DNA of 64,000 nt from Pelagibacterium lacus (GCF_003345525.1 NZ_QQNH01000005.1:62001-126000), one strand, 5' to 3'; counted from the first letter of the stretch, positions 1-8,515 are shown. Numbers and translations: made by a program. Notes: generated by a model from the sequence alone, not told the origin.

Positions 1-796
1 CGGCGCTTCTGACCGTATCGAGATCGAGCCCCGAGCCGACGATGCTCTGGGCCAGATAATTGGCCGGCAAACCGCTGAAATAGGGCGTGTAGACGATGTC
101 CTTGAGGCGGGCGTCGATCACCATCTGCTTGTAATCGGCCGGTGCATTGCTTTCGCGCGCCGCGATGAAGCGGCTGCCCATATAGACGAAATCAGCGCCA
201 AGGCTGAGCGCGGCGTGAAGCCCCGCACCCGTGGAAATCGCCCCGGCCAGCACGATGGTGCCATCGTAGAACGACCGCACCTCGCTCAAAAAGGCGAAAG
301 GGCTTGCCGTTCCGGCATGCCCGCCAGCGCCCGCGCAGACCAGGACCAGCCCGTCCACTCCCTGCTCGATGGCTTTTTCCGCGTGCCGCACCGTGGTCAC
401 GTCGTGATAGACGAGGCCGCCATAACCGTGAACTTCCTTGACGAGGTCACCGGGAGGATGCAGGCTCGTCAGGAGCAGCGGTACTTTCGCGTCCACGCAG
501 ACGCGGGCATCGTGATCGAAACGGCTGTTCGATTTGTTGGCGATAAGGTTGACGGCAAAGGGCGCTGCGGGAGCGCCGGGGTTCTTGCCGTCATGCTCGG
601 CCAGTCCTTCCCTTATCCTTTCGAGCCAAACCTCAAGTTCGCTTTCCGGACGCGCGTTGAGCGAGGGAAACGCTCCGACCATGCCCGCCGTACACTGGGC
701 GATGACCAGTTCATAACCTGAAACCAAAAACATCGGCGCGCATACGATCGGCAATCGCATCCGGCCCTTGAAGGCATCTGGAAGTGGCAAACACAT
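1..796 (-). CDS. nitronate monooxygenase (2-nitropropane dioxygenase family), partial at window edge
   Basis: FMN-dependent oxidation of alkyl nitronates or related nitro compounds is the family role. The minus-strand frame is open from ATG at 796 to the window edge with no stop, so about 265 N-terminal residues are visible and the C-terminus is missing. It begins MCLPLPDAFKGRMRLPIVCA and contains APMFLVSG, the family N-terminal signature. Near the middle is CAGAGGHAG, whose His is the catalytic base region of class I enzymes, followed by GAISTGAG and GADFVYMGSRF, the phosphate-binding part of the TIM barrel. PYFSGLPANYL near the edge is also typical. A GGGAGG lies directly against the start, so the start rests on N-terminal similarity. 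It lies 99 bp downstream of the hydrolase gene on the same strand, a probable operon. Confidence 0.88.
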   Translation of the reverse strand, partial: MCLPLPDAFKGRMRLPIVCAPMFLVSGYELVIAQCTAGMVGAFPSLNARPESELEVWLERIREGLAEHDGKNPGAPAAPFAVNLIANKSNSRFDHDARVCVDAKVPLLLTSLHPPGDLVKEVHGYGGLVYHDVTTVRHAEKAIEQGVDGLVLVCAGAGGHAGTASPFAFLSEVRSFYDGTIVLAGAISTGAGLHAALSLGADFVYMGSRFIAARESNAPADYKQMVIDARLKDIVYTPYFSGLPANYLAQSIVGSGLDLDTVRSA

Positions 797-895
797 CCTC
801 CCATTCAGGTGTGCACACGGAATATGTGACACCGATAATCCGCAAGGCCCGCCCCGGACTCAACCTCGATAGAATCACCGCACCCTTACCTGCGA

Positions 896-1741
896 TCAGG
901 CTGGCGGTCGCTCCTGGGAGCGGGCCTTTCCATAGCGCCCAAAGAACGCCAGAAGTTCGGCGTCGAAGCCCTCGGGGTTTTCGATATTGACCGAGTGGCC
1001 ACCATCGATATCGACGATTTCGAGCCCCGGCCAATCGGCTTCGAGACTCTGGCGAACGGGCTGGAAAATGCGCTCATGCCTGCCATTTATCAGAAGCGAC
1101 GGCACCGTGCAGTCGGCAACCCGGCCGGCAAGAGAGGCCGATGGCAGGGAAATTTCCAGGATTTTGACGTAGCCGGCCACATCGATCCGATCGGCGTCGC
1201 GCGAAAGCGTCTCCCGAACGCTATCGGGGAAACGGCGTGCGAACCGGGGATGGAACCGCTCGCGCCGGAGCCCTTCGATCCCGCTTTCGCGCAATTTCGC
1301 GATCCGCTCGGCGCGGGCAGCGTGTTCGCTCAGATCGGCTTCATTCCTGAAGGCGGTACGCGCATTGGTAAAGGCCTGCGCGATGATGCGGGCGGGATGG
1401 CTGAGCGCATAGCGGATGGTTAGGCCGGCGCCGAAACTCTGGCCGCAAATGAACCATCGACCGATGCCCAGTTGTGCGCGAATGGCGTCGAGGTCGGCGA
1501 CCATGGCGTCCGGATGCCAGGCTTCCGGATCGAGCGACGCGGCGCTTGACCCGTGCGCGGGAAGATCGACCAGGACCAGATTGTACCGCGCGCCCAAGCG
1601 CTCGACATTGCCCATCCAATGGTTCCGGCTCGACAACAGGCCATGGACAAGAAGCAAATGGTCCTTGCCGGCGTCGTCGCCGATACACTCATAGTCCATG
1701 TCATCCCCTGCCAAATGGATTTGCAGCCACCCATCATGCAC
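896..1741 (-). CDS. alpha/beta hydrolase, 281 aa
   Basis: A soluble serine hydrolase of the alpha/beta fold (MhpC/BioH-like). LLLVHGLLSS forms the oxyanion-hole HG motif, GQSFGAG is the nucleophile elbow (Ser), and GGHSVNIENPEGF near the C-terminus carries the catalytic His. The acid position reads NGRHERIF where many relatives have GxxD, so the acid may be the Glu. There is no signal peptide. An AAGG lies about 8 bp before ATG 1741. The gene is upstream of the nitronate monooxygenase and divergent from a LysR regulator 99 bp away, so the pair is probably a small LysR-controlled catabolic operon. The substrate cannot be read from the sequence. Confidence 0.85.
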   Translation of the reverse strand: MHDGWLQIHLAGDDMDYECIGDDAGKDHLLLVHGLLSSRNHWMGNVERLGARYNLVLVDLPAHGSSAASLDPEAWHPDAMVADLDAIRAQLGIGRWFICGQSFGAGLTIRYALSHPARIIAQAFTNARTAFRNEADLSEHAARAERIAKLRESGIEGLRRERFHPRFARRFPDSVRETLSRDADRIDVAGYVKILEISLPSASLAGRVADCTVPSLLINGRHERIFQPVRQSLEADWPGLEIVDIDGGHSVNIENPEGFDAELLAFFGRYGKARSQERPPA

Positions 1742-1840
1742 CTTATGAAAGGCGCTGGGCCTGACTTTTTTTCAGCCTTTTGCTGGCTCCGGTCTGGGTG
1801 GAGCAAAGCGGCGTTGAAAGCGGTTTCCGCCTGGGAGAAA

Positions 1841-2785
1841 ATGCCTGAGATGGACGATAAAGATCACAATTTGCCACTCAATCCCCTGCGCGCCTTTGCC
1901 ATTGCATCGCGTTACGGCACGTTTACGGCCGCCGCCCAACACATGGGAATCACCCAGGTCGCCATCAGCAGGCAGATCTCGATCCTCGAGGCCTATCTGG
2001 GCGTAAAACTCTTCGAGCGGGGGTCGCGATCGGTCAAGCTGACCGAAGCGGGCCGGACCTTCGGAGAGCAGATCGCCGGCCTCTTCGACGAGCTCGAGGA
2101 CGCAACCGAACGCGTTCTGACCCGCGAACGCGAACGCACGATCAATCTTCGGATCTACCCCACGCTCGCCCATTATTGGCTCTTGCCGCAACTGGGTGCG
2201 TTCCGCGCCCTGTATCCCGACTACCGCATCCGGTTCGACACGCGCATCGAACCGCTCGATTTTCGCGGCACGCACCTGGATGTAGCGGTGCAGATGGGTG
2301 ATGGAACCTGGCCCGATGCCAGGGGTCGGAAAATATTCGACGAAAGCGTCGACGTCGTCTGCAGCCCCGATTACGCCGAGCGCATGAACCATTTCCGGTC
2401 GCCCCAGGACCTCAAACACGTCGAGCTGATCCAATCGAAATACCGCCGCCGCGTCTGGGATGACTGGATCGCCAGCGCGGGCATCGCTATTCCCCAAACG
2501 AACACGGCGGTCTACGATACTTCGGTCCTGGCCTACAGCGCAGCCATTCAGGGCCGCGGCCTCGCCATGGGCCAGATCAGTATCCTTGGCGAAGAACTCG
2601 CTTCGGGCGAACTCATTCGTCCCTTCGATTCGCCCTTGCAGACCGGCTTGGCAATTTACGTCCTGTGGCCAACCGATAAGTCCGTTTCGACCAAAACGCG
2701 CCGTTTGATCGATTGGATGCTGACGATGTCAGGCCAGGAAGCCCAGTTCTTCACCTCCCCAAAAGGACCGGTGACCACCCGCTGA
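1841..2785 (+). CDS. LysR-family transcriptional regulator, GcvA-like, 314 aa
   Basis: A DNA-binding regulator with an N-terminal winged HTH (residues about 12-70; TAAAQHMGITQVAISRQISI is the recognition region, VKLFERGSRSVKLTEAG the wing) and a periplasmic-binding-like effector domain (about 95-300). The frame is open back to 1553. I choose ATG 1841 because GGGAG precedes it and the HTH then starts at the usual distance. The ORF-start alternative would add about 96 unrelated residues. It is divergent from the hydrolase/nitronate monooxygenase pair, the classic layout in which the LysR protein controls its neighbour from the shared 99-bp intergenic region. The effector is unknown. Confidence 0.88.
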   Translation: MPEMDDKDHNLPLNPLRAFAIASRYGTFTAAAQHMGITQVAISRQISILEAYLGVKLFERGSRSVKLTEAGRTFGEQIAGLFDELEDATERVLTRERERTINLRIYPTLAHYWLLPQLGAFRALYPDYRIRFDTRIEPLDFRGTHLDVAVQMGDGTWPDARGRKIFDESVDVVCSPDYAERMNHFRSPQDLKHVELIQSKYRRRVWDDWIASAGIAIPQTNTAVYDTSVLAYSAAIQGRGLAMGQISILGEELASGELIRPFDSPLQTGLAIYVLWPTDKSVSTKTRRLIDWMLTMSGQEAQFFTSPKGPVTTR

Positions 2786-2874
2786 TGCTGTGACTTTGGA
2801 TAATGGCGGATGGAACGGGACTGGGTTCAAATGCCCTCAGGACACACCGTTAGCGAATTGCCCAAATGTGGCTC

Positions 2875-3351
2875 TTACTCCCCATGTTGCCTGGAAAAGC
2901 GAGGCGTCGTACTGTTTTCGTCCAAGGCCCCATAGCAGCCTGAGCAGCCCAATACTAGTTGCCGAAGAGCTGCCTTGTGGTCTCTCTGTGTACCGGCGAG
3001 GTCTTGAGTTGCCACGATCAGCGTTTCATCTGCGCCCTTTGTCGCGATTGAGTATCGCCGGCGGATCGGATCGGGCGGCAACTCGCCATGATGGGGATAA
3101 AGCAACACGACGTTTGGGCAGTTGTATAGCCGGCCGTAAGCCATCAACTGGTAGACGTCCGCCTGACTGACGCCCTGCTTCGGATCATCGATCCGCGGCG
3201 TCATGCGCTTCCACTTGGTATCGATGATAAGCGCGATCTTCTCGCCCTGCCGGACGATGAGGTCCGGTCTTGTGCGGAAGCGCCCGGTCTCGCCTTCGTA
3301 GAGACACTCCCGATGGCCACCTTGCGACGACACACGGAGCCCCGTGCCAGC
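2875..3351 (-). pseudogene. mcrC: mcrC remnant (C-terminal nuclease part, about 157 aa)
   Basis: The 3' part of a type IV (modification-dependent) restriction subunit gene. McrC supplies the nuclease that is driven by the McrB GTPase ring. Visible are the PD-D-xK signature and the GVSQADVYQLMAYGRLY block, followed by NVVLLYPHHG, all typical of alphaproteobacterial McrC. The N-terminal McrB-binding part is missing and the 5' end is replaced by istA. The last roughly 25 residues (GCSGCYGALDENS onward) do not look like McrC and may also be a junction. The left joint is estimated to a few codons only. Confidence 0.78.
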
Positions 3352-4722
3352 CACCCCTTCGCGCAGGGCTTCGGCACAGGCGGCCTCGACAGCGGGCAGA
3401 CCATCGCTGAGCACGCTGGTCAGGATCGAGACCATCTGGCGATCGCCATCGTTTGCCGATGCCAGCCGGCGGCGTATCTTCTCGATGCTGGCTGGCAGGA
3501 CCCAATCCTTGAAGGGTGCGCCGTTGCGCAGCGCGCCAGGCTTGCGGGCCAGAACAGGCACGTAATGCCAGGGATCGAAGAGAGTCTGATCACGGCCAAA
3601 ACAGCGGGCGTGTTCTCCCACGATGACACCGTCCTGCCGGATCTCGACCCGATCGGCATAGGCCCTGATCTCGACAGGTCGGCCGACGGCATGGGCCGCC
3701 ACTGAGTATTTATTGTTGTCGAACCGCACCAGGCACGTCTTGGCCACCGAAGCGGTCACCGCATGGAAGCCATCGAAGCGTCCGGTAAAGGGAACCAGGC
3801 TGGGCCGCTCGGCTTCGAACACATCCCAGATTGTGCGGTCGCCGAACTCGGGATGCTTGTGCGCCCGGGCATAGGCGATGGTCTTGTCCAAAAGCCAGGC
3901 GTTGAGCTCCTCATAGGATGCAAAGCGCAGACGGGGCGTGAAGAACCGCTCGCGGATAAGACCCACCTGGTTCTCGACCTGCCCCTTCTCCCAGCCTGAG
4001 GCCGGCGTGCAGGCAACGGGGTCGACCAGATGATGGCTGCACATTTGCAGAAAACGCCGGTTGTAGAGCCGCTCCTTGCCTACAAAGATCGTCTCGACCG
4101 CGGTCTTCATGTTGTCGTAGATGCCGCGCGTGCAGGCGCCTTTGAAGAAAGCGAACGCCCGGTCATGGGCATCGAACACCATCTCCTGGGTCTCGCGCGG
4201 ATAGGCCCGCACAAACATCATGCGGCTATGGCAAAGCCGCATGTGGGCGACCTTGATCGTGACCGTTGTGCCATTGAGAATGACGATCTCGTGACTCCAG
4301 TCGAACTGGTAAGCTTCCCCGGCAGAAAAACTCAGCGGCACATAGGCCGAGGATGCCGATTGCGAGCGCTCACGGCTCCAGCGCCGCCCATAACGGCGGA
4401 CCGCGTCATAGCTACCCTCATAGCCAAGACCGCAAAGCTCTTCATAGATCCGGATCAGCGTCAGGCGCTCCCGCGAGACCTTGCCTTCATTGGTCAGCAG
4501 TAAACGATCCAGCTCTGCCTGCCACGGCCCAATGGCCGGCAGGGGCTGGGTCTCTCGCTCATAGGAAAAGCGCGTCTCACCCGAGCGAATGATCTTGCGC
4601 ACCGTGTTGCGTGCAACATGCAGTTCACGCTCGATCTGCTTGATGGATTTGCCCTGAACAAAATAGGCCCGACGGACCCGCGCAATCGTATCCACGCACT
4701 TCATCCCCCAACCGCCTGTCAA
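2875..4722 (-). CDS. chimeric ORF: IS21 transposase IstA (truncated) fused in frame to McrC nuclease C-terminus, 615 aa
   Basis: Residues 1 to about 456 are an IS21-family IstA. They include an N-terminal HTH (IERELHVARNTVRKIIRSG) and an rve/DDE core with D141 (QFDWSHE), D203 (IYDNMK) and E250 (KGQVENQVG). From about residue 458 the protein is no longer IstA. It reads RTRPDLIV...IIDTKWKRM...DPKQGVSQADVYQLMAYGRLY, the C-terminal PD-(D/E)XK nuclease of McrC (D487, D501, K503 as likely metal and catalytic residues). The usual IstA C-terminus and the first roughly two thirds of McrC are absent. The reading frame is open across the joint. The simplest reading is a deletion scar that happens to be in frame; expression or function of the fusion is not known. 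ATG 4722 or 4704 (MKCVDTIARV) could be the start. Confidence 0.85.
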   Translation of the reverse strand: MTGGWGMKCVDTIARVRRAYFVQGKSIKQIERELHVARNTVRKIIRSGETRFSYERETQPLPAIGPWQAELDRLLLTNEGKVSRERLTLIRIYEELCGLGYEGSYDAVRRYGRRWSRERSQSASSAYVPLSFSAGEAYQFDWSHEIVILNGTTVTIKVAHMRLCHSRMMFVRAYPRETQEMVFDAHDRAFAFFKGACTRGIYDNMKTAVETIFVGKERLYNRRFLQMCSHHLVDPVACTPASGWEKGQVENQVGLIRERFFTPRLRFASYEELNAWLLDKTIAYARAHKHPEFGDRTIWDVFEAERPSLVPFTGRFDGFHAVTASVAKTCLVRFDNNKYSVAAHAVGRPVEIRAYADRVEIRQDGVIVGEHARCFGRDQTLFDPWHYVPVLARKPGALRNGAPFKDWVLPASIEKIRRRLASANDGDRQMVSILTSVLSDGLPAVEAACAEALREGVAGTGLRVSSQGGHRECLYEGETGRFRTRPDLIVRQGEKIALIIDTKWKRMTPRIDDPKQGVSQADVYQLMAYGRLYNCPNVVLLYPHHGELPPDPIRRRYSIATKGADETLIVATQDLAGTQRDHKAALRQLVLGCSGCYGALDENSTTPRFSRQHGE

Positions 4723-4810
4723 AAAGGGAAAACAGGCAGTGAAACAAACAAAATAAGGGGGTCAAAATTGGATGCCGATTAACCCCAAACTGGGGTCAAA
4801 ATTGCACGCC
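3352..4810 (-). mobile_element. truncated IS21-family element (one end plus 5' part of istA; no istB)
   Basis: istA begins at 4722, and 36 bp outside it lie two copies of the terminal repeat typical of IS21 ends. The element stops inside istA at about 3352, where McrC sequence starts. The istB ATPase gene and the second end are absent, so the element cannot move by itself. The outer boundary near 4805-4812 is inferred from where McrB similarity stops. Confidence 0.75.
4758..4804. repeat. IS21 terminal repeats (two direct copies of GGGGTCAAAATTG)
   Basis: The 13-mer GGGGTCAAAATTG occurs at 4758-4770 and again at 4792-4804, 34 bp apart, pointing the same way. Multiple short terminal repeats at each end are an IS21-family trait and bind the transposase. 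Their position between istA and the mcrB fragment marks the element's left end. Confidence 0.75.
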
Positions 4811-5426
4811 TAATAACATCTTCGAGGACGGATGCATCGGGCATCATCTCACGGAAGGTGAAACGGCGTCGGAGTGCGGTGTCGAGAAGTGCGATCGACC
4901 GGTCGGCGGTGTTCATCGTGCCAAGGATGTGCAAGTTGGACGGCATACCGAACTCGTCCCCCGAATAGGGCAAGCGGATGATCTCCAGCGATGCATCGGT
5001 CTTGATCGGCACCGGTTCTGGATCCAAGTCTGGATTGGCGAACAGGCCCTTCCCTTCGGCCTGATCGTGTCCGATCTGGGCAAGCACATCGAAAACGTGA
5101 TCGACCACACCAGGATCGTGCTCCTGATCGGCGATTTCGGACAGCGCACCAAGTCCCCTCAGGAATGGAAGCAGCGCCTCGATCATCTTTTTGGAGACTT
5201 TCGCCGCTCCGCCGGCAAGGGTTGTTCCATCCATGCTACGCACTCTCCTGAGCGCGATCTGCGCCGCAGCAGCCATGAGCAGGGCTTGCCTTCTGGCCTC
5301 GGGCGCAGTCATCGCACCTAGGGGAATACGGATTCGCGAAAGAGTCGAGTCCCGGGCAAGATCAACAGGGAGACGGATCTGGAAGGTCCAGGCGGAGCCT
5401 TTGCGGGCGAGATAGTGTGCGCACAT
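4779..5426 (-). pseudogene. integrase N-terminus fused to McrB AAA+ fragment (island scar)
   Basis: An open frame of about 215 codons from ATG 5426 (or TTG 5450, giving 223). The first roughly 65 residues, with MCAHYLARKGSAWTFQIRLP and an Ala/Arg-rich helix, resemble the N-terminal arm of tyrosine recombinases that integrate at tRNA genes; no catalytic domain follows. From about residue 155 (TTG numbering) the protein is McrB: IIRLPYSGDEFGMPSNLHIL, then TMNTADRSIALLDTALRRRF, the sensor-1 Asn and arginine finger of the GTPase ring. The McrB Walker A region is missing. The end (IRRAILTPVWG, stop) is encoded by the IS21 terminus. It lies 50 bp from the tRNA-Ser 3' end, as island integrases do. 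Confidence 0.72.
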
Positions 5427-5429
5427 GAG

Positions 5430-5451
5430 GTTGTACTTTCGGGAGTACAAC
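5430..5451. promoter_or_regulatory. 8-bp perfect inverted repeat upstream of the integrase remnant
   Basis: GTTGTACT, six spacer bases, AGTACAAC. It lies 4 bp before ATG 5426 and between the integrase remnant and the tRNA. It could be a repressor operator or an integrase arm site. If TTG 5450 is the start it would be coding. Function is unproven. Confidence 0.4.
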
Positions 5452-5499
5452 CGCGTGCGGAGGAAACACTAAGTCCTGCAATTTCAAGAGCTTGGATTT

Positions 5500-5590
<91 letters not shown>

Positions 5591-5683
5591 GTCTTTACGG
5601 GCGAATATCGCGCGTATGGGTCGCTTGGTGCGCGCTATATGGCATAGCACTTGGCACGCCGCAACAGCCTTGTGCGCAATTGT

Positions 5684-6556
5684 TCACGGCCGCAGGTCGG
5701 AGGGGATCGGCGGGGGGGCGTTGAGCACGGTGATCCGGATGCGCTCGTTGGCGGCCAGATAGGGATTGTCGGCGAAATAGGGTTCGGCATCGGCGCGCCC
5801 GACCACCGAATGGATATGATCCTCGGACAAGCCATATTCCGCCAGGACGCCGCGCACCGTATTGGCGCGGTCGCTGGTCAATTCCCAGCTGCCATAGCCC
5901 GGCTCGGAATAGGCCAGCCCCGCCACCGTATGCCCCGATATCCGCACCTGGTTGGGCAGGCGCTGCAGCACGGGAGCGATGGCCGCGACCGCACCGCGCG
6001 CCCAGTCGAGAAGGTATTTCGAGCCTTCCGGGAACATGGGGCGGCCGGCCTGGTTGAGCAGGAGGATATCGAGCCCCTCCTCGGTCTGCTGCACGATGAG
6101 GCTTTCGGCGATCTCGGCGATGTCGGGCAGGGCCTGCCAGGCCTGCCTTATGCTGGCCGCCGCGCTGTGGAAATCCTGGGGATCGGAAACCCCCTCCTCC
6201 GCGCTGCGCCGGGCCGGCATGGACTGGGCATCCTCGCGCTCCAGCGCGGAAGCGAGCCCGCCGGCCGCATGCGGCATGGTCTCGGTCACCGCGGTCATGG
6301 CGCCATCGTCATCGGGCGCCCGCCCGCCCATGACGCCGCCCGAACCGCTGGTGGAGGGCGAGACGTTGGGCGGCGCGAAATAATCGGCAAGACCCTCCTT
6401 CTGCTCGGGCGTGGTCATCGAGATCAGCCACAGCAACAGAAAGAACGCCATCATGGCCGTCACGAAATCGGCATAGGCGATCTTCCACGCGCCGCCATGA
6501 TGGCTGTGCTTGACGCGCTTGGACTTCTTGATGACGACGGCGGAATTGGTAGCCAT
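5684..6556 (-). CDS. motB: flagellar motor stator protein MotB, 290 aa
   Basis: The ion-channel and peptidoglycan-anchoring half of the MotAB stator. A short basic N-terminus (KKSKRVKHSHHGGAWKIAYA) precedes one membrane segment, about residues 30-50 (DFVTAMMAFFLLLWLI), whose Asp is the proton-carrying residue. A plug and flexible linker rich in Gly/Pro/Ser follow, then an OmpA-like domain (about 170-280) with VRISGHT and DRANTVRGVLAEYG, which binds the cell wall. It is 13 bp downstream of motA on the same strand. The remaining flagellar genes are not in the window. Confidence 0.93.
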   Translation of the reverse strand: MATNSAVVIKKSKRVKHSHHGGAWKIAYADFVTAMMAFFLLLWLISMTTPEQKEGLADYFAPPNVSPSTSGSGGVMGGRAPDDDGAMTAVTETMPHAAGGLASALEREDAQSMPARRSAEEGVSDPQDFHSAAASIRQAWQALPDIAEIAESLIVQQTEEGLDILLLNQAGRPMFPEGSKYLLDWARGAVAAIAPVLQRLPNQVRISGHTVAGLAYSEPGYGSWELTSDRANTVRGVLAEYGLSEDHIHSVVGRADAEPYFADNPYLAANERIRITVLNAPPPIPSDLRP

Positions 6557-6569
6557 GGAGCCTCGGGGT

Positions 6570-7436
6570 CTAGCGTGTGGCCAGCTTGAGATCGGAGGTC
6601 GACCTTTCGACCTCGTCGAATGTGGGCCGGTCCTCCGACATCACCGCCTTGCGCGCGAATTCGATGGCGATCGAGGGGGCATAGCCGGAAACATGGGCCA
6701 GGAGCCCCGCCTTCATCGACAGGAAATACTTCGATTCCGCCTCGTGGATATTGCGCAGCGCCTGGGCCATGGGCGCGAAGAACCCATAGGCGCAGAAGAC
6801 GCCGAGAAACGTACCCACCAGGGCCCCGCCGATCATGTGCCCGAGCACTTCCGGCGGCTCCGAAATTGCGCCCATGGTCTTGATGACCCCCAGGACCGCA
6901 GCAACGATGCCCAGCGCCGGCGTGCCGTCGGCAATGGCCTGGATGGCGTTGATCAGCCGCTCCTGCTCCTGATTATGGGTCTCGAGCTCCTCGTCCATCA
7001 GGGCTTCGAGCTCGTGCGGGGCATAGGTGCCCACGGTCACCATGCGCAGATAGTCGCGCATGAACTCGACGGCGTGATGATTGGAGGCGAAGCTGGGAAA
7101 GCGCGCGAACAGATCGGAATTGTGCGGATCTTCGATATGGCGTTCCAGCGCCAGCGGTCCCTGCGACTGGATGAGGCGAAAAATGGTGAATTGCAGGCCC
7201 AGCAGCTCCACATAGGACTGCTTGTTGTAGCGCGGCCCCCGGAACAGGATGCCGAACACCCCCAGCGATTGCTTGAGCACTGCCTTGGTGTTTGCAATGA
7301 TGAAGGCGCCGAAGGCGGCGCCCAGAATGATCACGGCTTCGAAAGGCTGCCACAGCACTTCGAGATGGCCGCCCATGACGGTATAGCCGCCCAGGACCGA
7401 CGCAAAAACGATAATGGTGCCGATTATCAGTCTCAT
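6570..7436 (-). CDS. motA: flagellar motor stator protein MotA, 288 aa
   Basis: The membrane stator subunit that pushes on FliG. It starts MRLIIGTIIVFASVLGGYTV (TM1) and continues with TM2 at AVIILGAAFGAFIIAN. A large cytoplasmic loop with FARFPSFASN and FMRDYLRMVTVG follows, then TM3/TM4 (ALGIVAAVLGVIKTMGA, GGALVGTFLGVFCAYGFF). ATG 7436 is preferred over the upstream 7487 because the family begins with TM1 at residue 2. It is first in the motA-motB pair and divergent from the MBL-fold gene. Confidence 0.94.
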   Translation of the reverse strand: MRLIIGTIIVFASVLGGYTVMGGHLEVLWQPFEAVIILGAAFGAFIIANTKAVLKQSLGVFGILFRGPRYNKQSYVELLGLQFTIFRLIQSQGPLALERHIEDPHNSDLFARFPSFASNHHAVEFMRDYLRMVTVGTYAPHELEALMDEELETHNQEQERLINAIQAIADGTPALGIVAAVLGVIKTMGAISEPPEVLGHMIGGALVGTFLGVFCAYGFFAPMAQALRNIHEAESKYFLSMKAGLLAHVSGYAPSIAIEFARKAVMSEDRPTFDEVERSTSDLKLATR

Positions 7437-7577
7437 CAGAGCGTACTCGTTCCAACCCGGCCCCCGGGGAGAGAGCCAAAAAGCCAACAGCCCTTGACCT
7501 ATACAGCGCCAAGGTTACCGAAATCTGTGCGGGGGTCCTTGTCGGCCGAACCGCCGCCCAGCCCGTGAGGAGAAACC

Positions 7578-8279
7578 ATGTACGACCGCGACAGCTATGA
7601 AACCGCCAGGGGACCGCTGATCATCACCCCGATCCACCACGCGACCCTGGTCCTGGAATGGAACGGGGAGACGATCCTGTGCGATCCGGTGGGCGGCGCC
7701 CAGCGCTTCGCGCCCTTTGCCGCGCCGACCCTCATCATGCTCACCCACCATCACGGCGATCATCTCGACCTCGAAACCCTCGAGGCCGTGCTGGGAGACG
7801 AGACGGTGGTCATCGCGCCGCAAACCGTTTTCGACCAGTTGCCGCCGGCCATTGCGGCGCGAACCCGGACTCTGGCCAATGGGGACGAGACCGAGCACAA
7901 CGGCATCCAGATCCGCGCCGTCGCCATGTACAACACGACGCCCGAGCGGCAGAAATACCATGAGAAGGGCGTGGGCAACGGCTATCTGTTCGACTTTGCC
8001 GGCACCCGCGTCTACCTCGCCTCGGATACCGAGCCGACGCCGGAAATGGAGGCGCTGGGCGCGGTCGACATCGCGTTCTTTCCCATGAACCTGCCCTTTA
8101 CCATGACCCCCGACCAGGTGGTGGAGGCGATTGGAAAGGTGCAGCCGCGCTATGCCTATCCCTTCCATTACCGCTTCCCCTACGACGCCATCGGCACCGA
8201 GCCCGAGGCCCTGGTCGCCGCCATGCCCGAGGACAGCCAAACCCGGATCGTGGCGCGGGATTGGTACGGGCCGGTCTGA
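7578..8279 (+). CDS. MBL-fold metal-dependent hydrolase (UlaG-like), 233 aa
   Basis: A metallo-beta-lactamase-fold hydrolase of the UlaG-like/DUF branch. The metal motif HHHGDH is at residues 57-62; further candidate ligands lie at YLASDTEPTPE (Asp) and YPFHYRFPYD (His). The short length, with no substrate-recognition insert, fits small cytoplasmic phosphodiesterase- or lactonase-like members. AGGAGA lies 9 bp before ATG 7578. It stands alone between motA (divergent) and rplU. The substrate cannot be predicted. Confidence 0.85.
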   Translation: MYDRDSYETARGPLIITPIHHATLVLEWNGETILCDPVGGAQRFAPFAAPTLIMLTHHHGDHLDLETLEAVLGDETVVIAPQTVFDQLPPAIAARTRTLANGDETEHNGIQIRAVAMYNTTPERQKYHEKGVGNGYLFDFAGTRVYLASDTEPTPEMEALGAVDIAFFPMNLPFTMTPDQVVEAIGKVQPRYAYPFHYRFPYDAIGTEPEALVAAMPEDSQTRIVARDWYGPV

Positions 8280-8315
8280 CCCCGCGCCCATCGCTCCCCT
8301 TGGCGAGGGTTCCCC

Positions 8316-8344
8316 TTGACTCTTGGGCCTTTTGCATCGATAAG
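8316..8344 (+). promoter_or_regulatory. sigma70-type promoter of rplU-rpmA
   Basis: TTGACT (8316-8321), exactly 17 bp, then GATAAG (8339-8344). It lies about 180 bp before the rplU start and implies a leader of about 170 nt. Prediction only. Confidence 0.6.
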
Positions 8345-8497
8345 CGGCCCCGAACGCGCATTGGCCCTGGTCCATGCGCCGTTTGTTTTTGTTGAAACAC
8401 GCTGCCACAGGCTGCCCGCCGGAGTTTTCCGGCCTTAAAGTCCGCGGAATTTCTGGGCGATCATCCGCGGCGCCGTCAGGTGCGAAAGCGAAGGGAA

Positions 8498-8515
8498 CCG
8501 GGTTCGAAAACCCGG
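8498..8515 (+). promoter_or_regulatory. perfect hairpin in the rplU leader, just before the start codon
   Basis: CCGGGTT-CGAA-AACCCGG, a 7-bp stem with a CGAA tetraloop, ends 9 bp before ATG 8525. An AAGGGA lies just 5' of it, so folding could place or occlude the ribosome site. Autogenous leader control of ribosomal protein operons is known in principle; here it is inference. Confidence 0.5.

Noticed and set aside
2804-2839. Possible second attachment site: TGGCGGA plus a GGGTTCAAATGCCC segment recalling the tRNA 3' end
   Set aside because: Only 7 bp match the tRNA-Ser end exactly; the T-arm-like part differs by indels. Not enough for an att site or tRNA remnant.
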